Notes: generated by a model not told the origin, from the sequence alone. Positions 5,749 to 14,232 are shown, numbered from the stretch's first letter. The stretch: 21,447 bases of DNA from an uncultured Clostridia bacterium (GCA_947626485.1 CANQSG010000013.1:1-21447), one strand, 5' to 3'. Translations and numbers: made by a program.

Positions 5749-7841
5749 AACCGATTTTCAAGGGCATTACAAAGCACCCGAAGCTCCTGCTGACCGTCTA
5801 TCTTTGCATTTTCGCGGTCTGCCTTGTGCTCTCGCGGCTCGTTTCGGTCAATTACGAAATGAACGATTATCTGCCGCAGGATACCCCCTCGACGCAGGCG
5901 ATCGCCGTCCTCGAGCGGGAATTCCCCGGCGGCATACCGAACGCCCGCGTGATGATAAGCGACGTGACGGTGCCGCAGGCGCTGGACTATAAAGAGAAGC
6001 TCGCGGCAATCCCCGGCGTGACCGCCGTCTCTTGGCTTGACGACGCCGCCGACGTCACCGTGCCCTTTTCGATGCTCGACGCCGACACCGTCGAGACCTA
6101 TTATCGCGACGGCGCGGCGCTCTATTCCGTCACGATCGAGGACGACGCCCTGATCGACGCCGTCGCCGCCATCCGGGCGCTCATCGGGCAGGACAACGCC
6201 GTGACGGGCAACGCCGTTTCGACCGCCGACGCCATGACGAATACCGTTTCGGAAATCCGCATCATCGCCGTTCTCTCCGTCCTGTTCGTCCTCGTCGTGC
6301 TGCTTTTGACGACCCATTCCTGGCTCGAGCCGCTCCTCGTCCTCGGCAGCCTCGGCGTGGCGATCGGCATCAACAGCGGGACAAATCTGCTGTTCGGGGA
6401 AATTTCCTTCGTCACCAACGCGGCGGGCAGCATTTTGCAGCTGGCGGTCTCGCTCGATTATTCCGTCTTTCTGATCCACCGCTTCGAGGAGTGCCGCGCC
6501 CGCGAATCCGACCCCGCGGCGGCGATGGTCGACGCGCTGACGAAATCCGCTTCCTCGATCTTTTCGAGCGGGCTGACGACGGTCATCGGCTTCCTCGCGC
6601 TGGTGCTCATGCGCTTCCGCATCGGCCCCGACCTCGGGCTGGCGCTGGCGAAGGGCGTCGCGATCAGCCTGTTGACCGTTTTCGTCTTCACCCCGGCGCT
6701 CGTGCTCTGCTGCTGCGGCCTGCTGGAAAAGACCCGCCACCGCTCGCTGCTGCCCGACCTGCACGGCTTCGGCCGCTTCACCCGCCGGGTCTCGCGCCCC
6801 CTCGCCGTGCTGTTTGCCCTCGCCATCGTGCCCGCCTTCCTCGCCTCAAATGCGAACGATTATTATTTCGGCTCTTCCCATATCTTCCGGGAGGACAGCA
6901 CCCTCGGCGCCGACACCGCGCAGATCGAGGCGGTTTTCGGCAAGAGCGACACCTACGTCCTGCTTCTGCCCGGCGCCGACACCGCGCGCGAGGCAGCCCT
7001 TTCCGCCGACCTGCGCGCCCTGCCGAACGTGACCGACGTGCTGTCCTACGTCGATTTGGCGGGTCCCGAAATTCCGCCCTCTTACCTCGAAGAAAGCCAA
7101 TACAGCCAGCTTTTTTCCGGGAATTACAGCCGAATGGTGCTCTCGGTCGCCGTGCCTTATGAGGGGGACGAGACCTTCGCGCTGGTCGAATCGGTGCGCG
7201 CCGTCGCGCAGCATTATTATCCCGACGCCTATTATCTGGCGGGCGCGGGCGTGAGCACCTACGACCTGATGACGACCGTGACCGGCGACATGTTCAAGGT
7301 CAACCTCGTCGCCATCGGCGCGGTTTTCCTCATTCTGCTCTGTACGCTGCGCTCGCTGCTGCTGCCGGCGCTGCTGGTGCTCTCCATCGAGACGGCGATC
7401 TGGATCAACCTCGCGGTGCCGTATTTTTCCGATTCGCCGCTCTTTTACATCGCCTATCTGATTATCAGCTCGGTGCAGCTCGGTGCGACGGTCGATTACG
7501 CGATTTTGCTGACCGACCGCTACCGCGAAAATCGCCGGACGCTCGAAAAGCACGCCGCCGCCGTGCAGACCGTCGCCGACGTGACCGTCTCGGTGCTGAC
7601 GTCGGGCAGCGCGCTGACGGTCGTCGGGCTGCTGCTCGGCTTTCTGTCGAGCAACCAGCTGCTCGCGCAGCTCGGCACCCTCATCGGCCGCGGCGCCCTC
7701 TTCTCGCTCGCCATCGTCCTCTTTGTCCTGCCGGGTCTGCTGCTCGTCTTCGACCGGCTGATTATCGGCCGCAAGCATCGACCGCCCGGCGCGCAAAATT
7801 TGCCTGAATCGCCCGATTCCGAAAAGGAGGTCGCCTCATGA
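5745..7841 (+). CDS. MMPL/RND-family membrane transporter
   Basis: 698 residues counted from TTG 5745. That start is chosen because AGGAGG (5732-5737) lies 7 bases upstream and the reading frame has no RND features before it. TTGA overlaps the uvrC stop, suggesting translational coupling. The protein has two RND-like halves. Each has one transmembrane helix (first at ~14-32), a large external loop, and a block of about five helices. The signatures SLDYSVFLIHRFEE in half one and GATVDYAILLTDRYRE in half two are the conserved TM4 regions with the buried Asp used in proton coupling. Family members export lipids, siderophores or peptides across the membrane; the cargo is unknown. It probably works with the heptad-repeat protein encoded next. 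Confidence 0.9.
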   Translation: MKPIFKGITKHPKLLLTVYLCIFAVCLVLSRLVSVNYEMNDYLPQDTPSTQAIAVLEREFPGGIPNARVMISDVTVPQALDYKEKLAAIPGVTAVSWLDDAADVTVPFSMLDADTVETYYRDGAALYSVTIEDDALIDAVAAIRALIGQDNAVTGNAVSTADAMTNTVSEIRIIAVLSVLFVLVVLLLTTHSWLEPLLVLGSLGVAIGINSGTNLLFGEISFVTNAAGSILQLAVSLDYSVFLIHRFEECRARESDPAAAMVDALTKSASSIFSSGLTTVIGFLALVLMRFRIGPDLGLALAKGVAISLLTVFVFTPALVLCCCGLLEKTRHRSLLPDLHGFGRFTRRVSRPLAVLFALAIVPAFLASNANDYYFGSSHIFREDSTLGADTAQIEAVFGKSDTYVLLLPGADTAREAALSADLRALPNVTDVLSYVDLAGPEIPPSYLEESQYSQLFSGNYSRMVLSVAVPYEGDETFALVESVRAVAQHYYPDAYYLAGAGVSTYDLMTTVTGDMFKVNLVAIGAVFLILLCTLRSLLLPALLVLSIETAIWINLAVPYFSDSPLFYIAYLIISSVQLGATVDYAILLTDRYRENRRTLEKHAAAVQTVADVTVSVLTSGSALTVVGLLLGFLSSNQLLAQLGTLIGRGALFSLAIVLFVLPGLLLVFDRLIIGRKHRPPGAQNLPESPDSEKEVAS

Positions 7842-9802
7842 AACCGTTTGCCAGGCTTTCCCGGCGCGCGGGTGCCTGTCTGCTCGCGCTGCTTTCCGCC
7901 GTCTGCCTGTCCTTTGCGCCGCTGACCGCGCAGGGCGCGGCGGGAGATTCGGCGGCGTCGGATTCGTCCGCCGCCCCTGCGACCGGGGGAACACTTCCGC
8001 CGAAGGAGGAGGTCGTCTACGCGAACCTGCTGCCCGGCGGCGAGGCGCGTGAGGTGCGGGTCGTCAACAGCTTCCGGGCGCAGACGCCGACGGAATGGCG
8101 GCTGACGGATTATGGCGCCTATTCCGCGGTGCGCAACATGACGACGACCGATGAATTAAAGCTCGAAAACGGCTGTGTCACCGCCGACGTCACCGCGCAA
8201 TCGCTCTATTACGAAGGCCTGCTGCCTGACGCGCAGCTGCCCTGGACGGTCTCGCTGCGCTACACGCTCGACGGCAAGGAGTGCGCCCCCGCCGACCTCG
8301 CGGGACAGCGCGGCGCGCTCGAAATTTCCGGCACCGTCACCCGCAACGACGCCTGCGCCGGGTCGTTTTTCGACCGCTATGCGCTGCAGGTGGTGCTCAC
8401 GCTCGACACATCGCGCTGCGCTGACATCGAAGCGCCGGGCGCGACGGTCGCCAGTGTCGGCGCAAATCGGCAGGTGACCTTTACGCTGCTGCCGGGCGCG
8501 CCGCACGATTTCACCGTCCGCGCGCAGGTCGAGGATTTTCAGATGGACGGTGTCTCGCTCAACGGCATCCCGCTCTCGCTCGACCTCTCCTTTGACGACA
8601 GCGCCCTGCGCGAACAGGCGGGCAGGCTGCAATCCGCCGCCGTACAGCTCGACGACGGCGCCGACACGCTGCGCGACGGTTCCGGCACCCTGTCCGACGG
8701 CACAGGAGCGCTCTCCACAGGCGCCGCCGCGCTCGATTCGGGCGTCAAACAGCTGCGCGACGGGCTCGACGCCCTGCAAGCGCAGTCGCCCGACCTGAAA
8801 AACGGTTCGGCGCAGATCCTCGCCGCCCTGCGCACGCTGGCGGACACCCTCGACGGCGCGATCCCCTCCGCCGACGAGTTGCAGACCCTGCTTTCAGCTT
8901 ACAAGGAAATTCAGCAGGGCACCGACGCCCTCGCCGACGGCATTTCCCAGCTGCAATCCGGCTTTTCGCGCTATCAAGCCTTCCTTTCCTTCTTCCGCCT
9001 CGACCTCGACACGTTGCAACGCGACGGCGCGACGGCGATCAAAGGGCTGAAGGCGGCGGAAACGGCGCTGGGCGACCAGATCAAAGAAAAACAGGCGGCG
9101 GGGGAGGACACAACCCAGCTTTCCGAACATCTTGCGCTGCTCGAATCTGTCGAAAATCTGCTGACTAACGACGGGACGGTGCTCACCGCCACCCAGAGCC
9201 TACTGACCGAAGCGCCCGCCGGTATCACGCAGCTTGTCGACGGTGCGAAGAAATTACAAGCGGGCGAATCGGCCTTCGGCGAAGCCCTCGGAATGCTCGC
9301 CGACCGCCTTGCTGACCTGCTGGCGCAGCTTGCCCGCCTGTCCGACGCGATCGACCAGCTTGCCGCGCAATATGAAACGCTCGACAACGGCGTCGGCGCT
9401 TATACCGACGGCGTCGCGCAGATTGTCTCGGCGTACGGGACGCTCGTCTCGGGCGCGCGCCAGCTCGCCGATTCTGCCGACGTGCTCGACGACGGCGCGA
9501 AGGAGCTGCACGCGGGGCTGTCCGACCTCGCCGACGGCACCGGCGTCCTGCGCGGCGAGACCTCCGGCATCGACGGCAAGATCTCCGAACAGATCGACGC
9601 GGTGCTCGACGGCTTCACGGGCAAGGGCGACCCCGTCTCCTTTGTTGACCCGCAAAACCACACCGTCCGCGCGGTGCAGTTCGTGCTGAAAACCGACCCG
9701 ATCCGCCCCGCGCCAGCCGCGCCGGCCGCTGCGCCTGCCCCGAAAAAGCTCAATTTCTGGCAGAAGTTGCTGCGCCTCTTCGGCCTTTACAAAGACGAAT
9801 AA
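7838..9802 (+). CDS. Exported Leu-x-x-Gly heptad-repeat protein, probable MMPL partner
   Basis: 654 residues. An N-terminal signal peptide (cationic start, hydrophobic ~12-28, likely cleavage after TAQG or nearby) is followed by a Ser/Ala-rich linker. A conserved beta-rich region of about 180 residues comes next (EEVVYANLLPGGEAREVRVV, TDYGAYSAVRNMTTTDEL, LYYEGLLPDAQLPW). Residues ~250-610 form long coiled coils with many L-x-x-G steps such as LDDGADTLRDGSGTLSDGTG, the pattern of the X-X-X-Leu-X-X-Gly heptad family (YhgE/Pip-like repeats). No C-terminal transmembrane helix is visible, only an amphipathic tail (NFWQKLLRLFGLY). ATG overlaps the transporter stop by 4 bases, with AAGGAGG 7 bases upstream. 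I infer a periplasm-like or surface partner that extends the MMPL channel; this is not proven. Confidence 0.82.
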   Translation: MKPFARLSRRAGACLLALLSAVCLSFAPLTAQGAAGDSAASDSSAAPATGGTLPPKEEVVYANLLPGGEAREVRVVNSFRAQTPTEWRLTDYGAYSAVRNMTTTDELKLENGCVTADVTAQSLYYEGLLPDAQLPWTVSLRYTLDGKECAPADLAGQRGALEISGTVTRNDACAGSFFDRYALQVVLTLDTSRCADIEAPGATVASVGANRQVTFTLLPGAPHDFTVRAQVEDFQMDGVSLNGIPLSLDLSFDDSALREQAGRLQSAAVQLDDGADTLRDGSGTLSDGTGALSTGAAALDSGVKQLRDGLDALQAQSPDLKNGSAQILAALRTLADTLDGAIPSADELQTLLSAYKEIQQGTDALADGISQLQSGFSRYQAFLSFFRLDLDTLQRDGATAIKGLKAAETALGDQIKEKQAAGEDTTQLSEHLALLESVENLLTNDGTVLTATQSLLTEAPAGITQLVDGAKKLQAGESAFGEALGMLADRLADLLAQLARLSDAIDQLAAQYETLDNGVGAYTDGVAQIVSAYGTLVSGARQLADSADVLDDGAKELHAGLSDLADGTGVLRGETSGIDGKISEQIDAVLDGFTGKGDPVSFVDPQNHTVRAVQFVLKTDPIRPAPAAPAAAPAPKKLNFWQKLLRLFGLYKDE

Positions 9803-9815
9803 ATTCCAAACGCAA

Positions 9816-9855
9816 ACCGGCGGCCGGAAAAACGCTCCGACCGCCGGTCTTTTTT
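9816..9855 (+). terminator. Terminator of the uvrC-MMPL-heptad operon
   Basis: The arms ACCGGCGG (9816-9823) and CCGCCGGT (9841-9848) pair perfectly, with an additional inner CGGA/TCCG pairing, then CTTTTTT. It lies 13 bases after the stop. The convergent ibrB-like gene ends nearby at 9865. Confidence 0.85.
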
Positions 9856-9864
9856 GTTCTTTTG

Positions 9865-10428
9865 TCAAAAAAGTTCGGGGATTTCCGGCTCTTCGTCGTC
9901 GACGTTCTCCTCGTCGGCGGGCTGCCAGGCGCTGCCGAATTTCGTGTCCCGGAAGAGGGCGGCAAGGCCGGTGATCTGCTTGAGCCGCAGCACCTCGTCG
10001 CGCTCCATGCCGAGGTGCTTGCCGATCCAGCTGTCCGACCGCCCGAGCTCGTGCAGCTCCTTGACGATGTTGCCCATCAGGTCGACGTCGTGCGAGCCGC
10101 GGGCGCGGTTGTGGCGGATCGTGCTGACGATGCGCTGATCGAGCGGCTTGTCGATGACCGTCACCGGCAGCATGCCGCCCTCGCGCTCGTAAATATCGGG
10201 GTGCTCGCGCATGACGCGGTAGCGGTGGAACCCGTCGACGATCACGAAAACGTCCTGCTCCTTGTCGTGATAGCAGACGATCGGCATCGTGTAGCCGTCT
10301 TCGCGAATGCTCTCGTATAAAAGCTGTAACTCCGGCGGCGCGACGGCGTTCGGGTTGTAGGTGTTGGGCACGACCTTCTCGAAGGGGACGGCGATGACCC
10401 GATAGGCCGGGCTTTGATAGCTTTTCAT
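9865..10428 (-). CDS. IbrB-like ParB/sulfiredoxin-fold protein
   Basis: 187 residues from ATG 10428, which starts the conserved-looking MKSYQSPAYRVIAVPFEKVVPN. A TTG upstream (10470) lies inside the preceding gene and is less likely. The ParB/Srx core carries VIVDGFHRYRV with D65-G66-F67-H68-R69. Sulfiredoxin has a catalytic Cys in the equivalent GGCHR motif; here it is Phe, so a sulfiredoxin reaction is not expected. IRHNRARG (residues 104-111) is the ParB-type follow-up motif, and ~130-152 looks like a helix-turn-helix. The C terminus is acidic (DEENVDDEEPEIPE). Only one base separates it from the PP-loop gene upstream, the pairing known as IbrA-IbrB in E. coli, where it affects expression of immunoglobulin-binding proteins. 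Its biochemical role is not settled. Confidence 0.8.
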   Translation of the reverse strand: MKSYQSPAYRVIAVPFEKVVPNTYNPNAVAPPELQLLYESIREDGYTMPIVCYHDKEQDVFVIVDGFHRYRVMREHPDIYEREGGMLPVTVIDKPLDQRIVSTIRHNRARGSHDVDLMGNIVKELHELGRSDSWIGKHLGMERDEVLRLKQITGLAALFRDTKFGSAWQPADEENVDDEEPEIPELF

Positions 10429-10429
10429 G

Positions 10430-11746
10430 TTATTTTCCAACGCTTTCGTATTTTTCTCGCAGCAGCTCAATGCGGCGGTTCTGCTCCCGCGTCAGGTTGA
10501 AGCCCATGAAGCGGCAGGTGTGGTCGTTTCGCAGGATACAGTAGCACATTCGCTTCCAGCTCGGGATGTCCTTTGTCGACTTGATGTCGTCGGTCTGGTC
10601 GGGAATTTTGCCGAGGAAGATCACCCGCGATTTTTTCATGACGGTGTAATTCGAAATGCCGTTGCGCCGGATGTGATACCCGTGGTCGAGCAGCTCGCGG
10701 ATCGTCTCCTCGTCGAGCCCGCCGCCCGTGTTGTGCCAGAAGTCGATCGAGGTCTTGAACTTCCGGACGTAATTGTTGCGCAGCCGTGCCGGCAGGGTGT
10801 CGAGCAGAAATTTCGTGTAGGATTCCCAGGTGTGCCCCTCGGGCAGGGTCAGCGCGCGGTAGCCGAGCGCCTTCGTCCTGCCGTAGATCGCGCCGAAATT
10901 CGCGCCCTGCACCCGCCCGACGAGCTTCGCCCAGATCTGCGGGTCGATCACGCGGTAAAGGTTTAAGCTGTCCTTCGCGTAGTCGTTGAAGGGCGACGCG
11001 ACCCGCATCTGCTCCGGTTTGAGCCCCGCTTTATAATAGAGGTCGTACAGCCGGTTGTAATCGTACCCGAAAACGGCGTAGGCGTGCCAGACGTCCTTCG
11101 TCGTCCAGTCGTAGAGGGGCGACGCGCACCAGACGTCTTTAAACAGGCGACTGATCCAACAGCTGCCGTTGTAGCCGTATTTTTTGTTGACGATGCCGCT
11201 GTAACGTTGAATGGATTCCTCCGCCCGAATTCCGAGCAGGCAGACGGTGCGTTTGCCGCCGTGCGAAATACGATACCAGCGGGTGAACTGCTTGGCGAGA
11301 TCCTCCTGATGCATGCGGTAACGGTAGGTCGTCATCGGGTTGCGGCCGAGCGAAATGACGTAGGGGTGCTGCGGCATCGGGCGCACCCAGGCGTCTTGTT
11401 TCGTGTCGTCCCACGGGTACCAGAACATTTCGTAACTGCTCACCGCCGTGCGGGTCGCCATCGGCAGGCAGACCCAGTAGGGGTCGGTCTCGGGCGCGAA
11501 GCGTTCGAAGGTGCGCTCGACGTACTCCGTCGTGACGGTGTACTGCGCCTCAAAATCCTGATGAAACAGCCCGACCGTCTTGTCGGGATAATGCGCGTTG
11601 CGGAATTCGATCACGAAATTGAGCAGCAGCCCGCTGTCCTTCCCGCCGGAAAACGAGACAAGGATATTGTCGAACTCCTCGAAGAGATAACGAAGGCGAT
11701 CCTGCAGCGCCTCGTAGACGTTCTGGTCGGTATATTGCTTGATCAA
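10430..11746 (-). CDS. IbrA-like PP-loop ATPase, phosphoadenosine phosphosulfate reductase family (DUF3440-like)
   Basis: 438 residues from TTG 11746. That start is selected by GGAGGT (11753-11758) six bases upstream; the alternative ATG 11764 would place this site inside the gene. The PP-loop SGGKDS is at residues 33-38 (NILVSFSGGKDSG), the ATP-pyrophosphatase motif of PAPS reductases and DndC-like enzymes. Later come PLYDWTTKDVWHAY and a YNRLYDLYYKAGL region typical of the IbrA branch. The C-terminal half ends with MCYCILRNDHTCRFMGF, a C-x-C-x7-C cluster that might hold a metal. The gene is the first of a two-gene operon with the ParB-like gene. A sulphur-transfer or nucleic-acid-linked reaction is plausible from the fold; no substrate is known to me. 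Confidence 0.85.
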   Translation of the reverse strand: MIKQYTDQNVYEALQDRLRYLFEEFDNILVSFSGGKDSGLLLNFVIEFRNAHYPDKTVGLFHQDFEAQYTVTTEYVERTFERFAPETDPYWVCLPMATRTAVSSYEMFWYPWDDTKQDAWVRPMPQHPYVISLGRNPMTTYRYRMHQEDLAKQFTRWYRISHGGKRTVCLLGIRAEESIQRYSGIVNKKYGYNGSCWISRLFKDVWCASPLYDWTTKDVWHAYAVFGYDYNRLYDLYYKAGLKPEQMRVASPFNDYAKDSLNLYRVIDPQIWAKLVGRVQGANFGAIYGRTKALGYRALTLPEGHTWESYTKFLLDTLPARLRNNYVRKFKTSIDFWHNTGGGLDEETIRELLDHGYHIRRNGISNYTVMKKSRVIFLGKIPDQTDDIKSTKDIPSWKRMCYCILRNDHTCRFMGFNLTREQNRRIELLREKYESVGK

Positions 11747-11807
11747 AGGCGCACCTCCGGGCATAAGCGGCAACCCCCGCCGTCGAATTTCCAGATATTT
11801 CCTTTCC

Positions 11808-11836
11808 ATTCTACCATATTTTCCCGAAAAAAGCAA
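11808..11836 (-). promoter_or_regulatory. Probable promoter of the ibrA-ibrB-like operon
   Basis: Minus strand: TTGCTT (11831-11836), 17 bases, TAGAAT (11808-11813). The leader before the TTG start is about 55 bases, with no obvious structure. Confidence 0.6.
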
Positions 11837-11870
11837 ACGGAACCCGCCCGGTTGTTGAAAATTGCCAGAA

Positions 11871-11921
11871 AAAGGAAAATCGACGCGGCCGTCACGGTCA
11901 CGTCGATTGCAGGTCGATTTT
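11871..11921 (-). terminator. Terminator between the glycyl radical enzyme and ibrA
   Basis: On the minus strand AATCGACG and CGTCGATT (plus-strand 11901-11908 and 11878-11885) pair around an inner CCGT/ACGG, followed by TTCCTTTTT. A further GTCGATTTT (11913-11921) can pair with the same arm, so two alternative stems are possible. It would end transcription from the gene that stops at 12006. The 11747-12005 gap holds this, the ibrA promoter and nothing else I can identify. Confidence 0.6.
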
Positions 11922-12005
11922 GTTTGTGTGGCTTGGCGGCGGTCAGCGCGCGATGATCGGGGCAAACTTCCGCAGTGGGGTGTCTGGGGCGCAAAGCGGC
12001 ATCGG

Positions 12006-14147
12006 TCAACTCGGCCGCTGTGCGGTGCGCTCGATGATCATGTTCTGCCAGTTTTCGCTTAAAGTCACAAACCGCGCGCTCCAGCCGGACACCCGCACCG
12101 AAAGCGTTTTATACTGCTGCGGGTTCTTCTGCGCCTCGCGCAGCACGGCGGCGTCGACCACGTCGAGCTGCAAAAAGAATCCGCCGAGCTTCAAAAAGCC
12201 GTCCATCAGCCCGACCAGTGCGGCGATCCCGTTTTCTCCCCGCAGGGAATCCGGGAAAATCTTGACGTCGAGCGCCGCCCCGCAGGACTGGCGTTTGAGG
12301 TCGGACTTGCAGTAGGAGCGAATCAAGGATGTCGCCCCGGAGAAATCCGTGCCCGGGACGGGGGAATCGTTCCCGGAAAGAATTTCGCCCTTTTTGCTGC
12401 CGAAGGCGGTGGCGCAGCGCTGGGGCGCCCATTCGATCTGCCGCCCGAAGGTGCTCACGCCGGGGATAAACAACACCGGGCAGTCGCTGCGTGTGCGGCA
12501 AGCCTCAACCGCGTCGGCAAAATCGTTCAGCAGGCGCGCGTGCCAGGCGTCGGCCTCGGGCGCGTCGTTGCCGTAATAGGAATATCGGTTTTTGACGTAA
12601 AGGCGCAGCGTTTCCTGCCCCTCCCAGTTTTTGCGCAGCAGGTCGACGAGCTGCGGCAGCGTCACCTTCCGCTCCTCAAAAACGAGCTTTTCGATCGCAT
12701 AGAGCGAATTTGCGACGTCCGGCGCGCCGCCGATATGCGGGGAACGGACGACGTAGGTCGGCCCGAAATCGCGGTACGCCCGCGCGTGCTCGATGCAGCC
12801 GTCTTCAAACAGGCTGACGACCGAATCGCAGGTCGGCGGGGTCGTCGCTTGCCACGCGCCGTCCCGGAAGGTAAAGGCGTTTTTCACCGTCCGGTCGTAG
12901 AGCGCCGCGACCGTCTGCCGCAGCGCCTGCAAAAAAGCGGCGTAAAGCGCCTCGATAGAGGCGTAATCCGGCGTGACCGCCCCGTCTGTGCCGAGCACAT
13001 GGTCGAGCAGCTGCAGCGCGTCGAACGGCATATAGGAAAAATCGGTCTTCCCGGGAATCTGCACCTCCCAGCAGCCGTCGTTTGCAAACCGTCGGGCTTC
13101 CTCCTGCGTGTAGTGCAGATCGGACAGCGCTTCAAGAATCAAATCCTCGTTGTAAACGGCGACGACGCCGCCACCGTGCCGCATGACGGCGGCGATCTTT
13201 TCCTTCAGCGCCTGCGGGGAGCGGCGGTTCAGCCGCACGGTGATGGGGAAATCGGAAATGCCGAGCTCCTCGACGACCTCGAGCACCAGCTCGGTCATCG
13301 TGTTGGCGACCTCGCGCCCGCTCTCGTCCGCGCCTGCGAGCACGATGTTTTGATAATGCTGGGCGTCGCCCGAGCCGAGCGGCGTGTCGCTCTGGATCCA
13401 TTCGCAGCCCTTGATGAAAAAGGAGGCCGTCAGCTCCCGGGCCTCCTCGCGCGTCAGGACGCCCGCGCGCAGATCCCGCTCGAGATAGTCGCCGAGCAGG
13501 ACGTCGATCCGCCCGATGCCCGGCCAGTTGCCGCACAGCCGCGCAAACGCGAAGACGAACCACAGCGCCTGCAGCGCCTCGTGAAAATTGCGGGCGGGGG
13601 AAAAGGGCACCCGGCGCAGCAGCCGGTGCAGCTCCGGCCGGGCGGTCTCGGTGGCTTCGAGATACCGCGCGTGCCAGATCGCCATGCTCTCGATCACGTT
13701 CTGCAGGCTGTGCAGAAATTCGTGCTGCGCCGCAGACAGCGTCGGGTCGGCGAGCCGCCGGGCAAGCTCCGACGCATAGCCGTCGAGCCCCTCGTGCAGC
13801 ACCTTATCGTACCGCAGCGTCAGGTGTGAAACCGAGCCGAAGACGGTCTTGCCCTGATATTGCGCGGGGACGACGTGGCCGATCGCTCCGCCCAGCGTCG
13901 CGGCGCCGCAGACGCGCTCCTCTTCGCAGATGCGAAGCGGCGCGTCGGTTGCGATTTGCCGGATGGCGCAGTTGTATTGTTCGACGGAGGAGAGGGAAGC
14001 GAACCCCTCGACCGCGTCAAGACTGACAAATCGGCAGCGCATGGCATCGTCGCCGTAAGCGCCCCGCATGGATCGCATCGCCCACGCCCGGGTCGATTCC
14101 CGCAGTCGAACCGGACGCGGCTCGGCTGACGCCGTTTGAAAGATCAT
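12006..14147 (-). CDS. Glycyl radical enzyme, pyruvate formate-lyase-like family
   Basis: 713 residues from ATG 14147, which has GAGGTGA five bases upstream. The barrel carries NDGCWEVQIPGKTDF with the catalytic Cys359 and a C-x-E motif. True pyruvate formate-lyase has two adjacent cysteines here, so this is more like the dehydratase/lyase branches. The C-terminal radical loop is RVSGWSARF with the radical-bearing Gly688, 26 residues from the end. The size is slightly below the usual 750-850. Such enzymes need a radical-SAM activase and are oxygen-sensitive, pointing to an anaerobe. No activase is encoded on either side, so it must act in trans. The substrate cannot be assigned. The promoter lies immediately upstream. 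Confidence 0.85.
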   Translation of the reverse strand: MIFQTASAEPRPVRLRESTRAWAMRSMRGAYGDDAMRCRFVSLDAVEGFASLSSVEQYNCAIRQIATDAPLRICEEERVCGAATLGGAIGHVVPAQYQGKTVFGSVSHLTLRYDKVLHEGLDGYASELARRLADPTLSAAQHEFLHSLQNVIESMAIWHARYLEATETARPELHRLLRRVPFSPARNFHEALQALWFVFAFARLCGNWPGIGRIDVLLGDYLERDLRAGVLTREEARELTASFFIKGCEWIQSDTPLGSGDAQHYQNIVLAGADESGREVANTMTELVLEVVEELGISDFPITVRLNRRSPQALKEKIAAVMRHGGGVVAVYNEDLILEALSDLHYTQEEARRFANDGCWEVQIPGKTDFSYMPFDALQLLDHVLGTDGAVTPDYASIEALYAAFLQALRQTVAALYDRTVKNAFTFRDGAWQATTPPTCDSVVSLFEDGCIEHARAYRDFGPTYVVRSPHIGGAPDVANSLYAIEKLVFEERKVTLPQLVDLLRKNWEGQETLRLYVKNRYSYYGNDAPEADAWHARLLNDFADAVEACRTRSDCPVLFIPGVSTFGRQIEWAPQRCATAFGSKKGEILSGNDSPVPGTDFSGATSLIRSYCKSDLKRQSCGAALDVKIFPDSLRGENGIAALVGLMDGFLKLGGFFLQLDVVDAAVLREAQKNPQQYKTLSVRVSGWSARFVTLSENWQNMIIERTAQRPS

Positions 14148-14166
14148 ACCGCTCACCTCTGCCCGC

Positions 14167-14194
14167 ATTATACCACCCCGCGCGCGTTTGTCAA
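14167..14194 (-). promoter_or_regulatory. Promoter of the glycyl radical enzyme gene
   Basis: Minus strand: TTGACA (14189-14194), 16 bases, TATAAT (14167-14172). The start of transcription would fall near 14160, leaving a leader of only about 12-15 bases that consists of the ribosome site. Confidence 0.82.
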
Positions 14195-14232
14195 CCGGTT
14201 TTTTCTGTTTTTTTAAGCAAAGACCCCAAAAT

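Noticed and set aside
11747..11965. N-terminal extension of the IbrA-like frame to 511 residues
   Set aside because: The extension crosses the promoter and terminator of the gap, and AGGAGGT sits ideally for TTG 11746.
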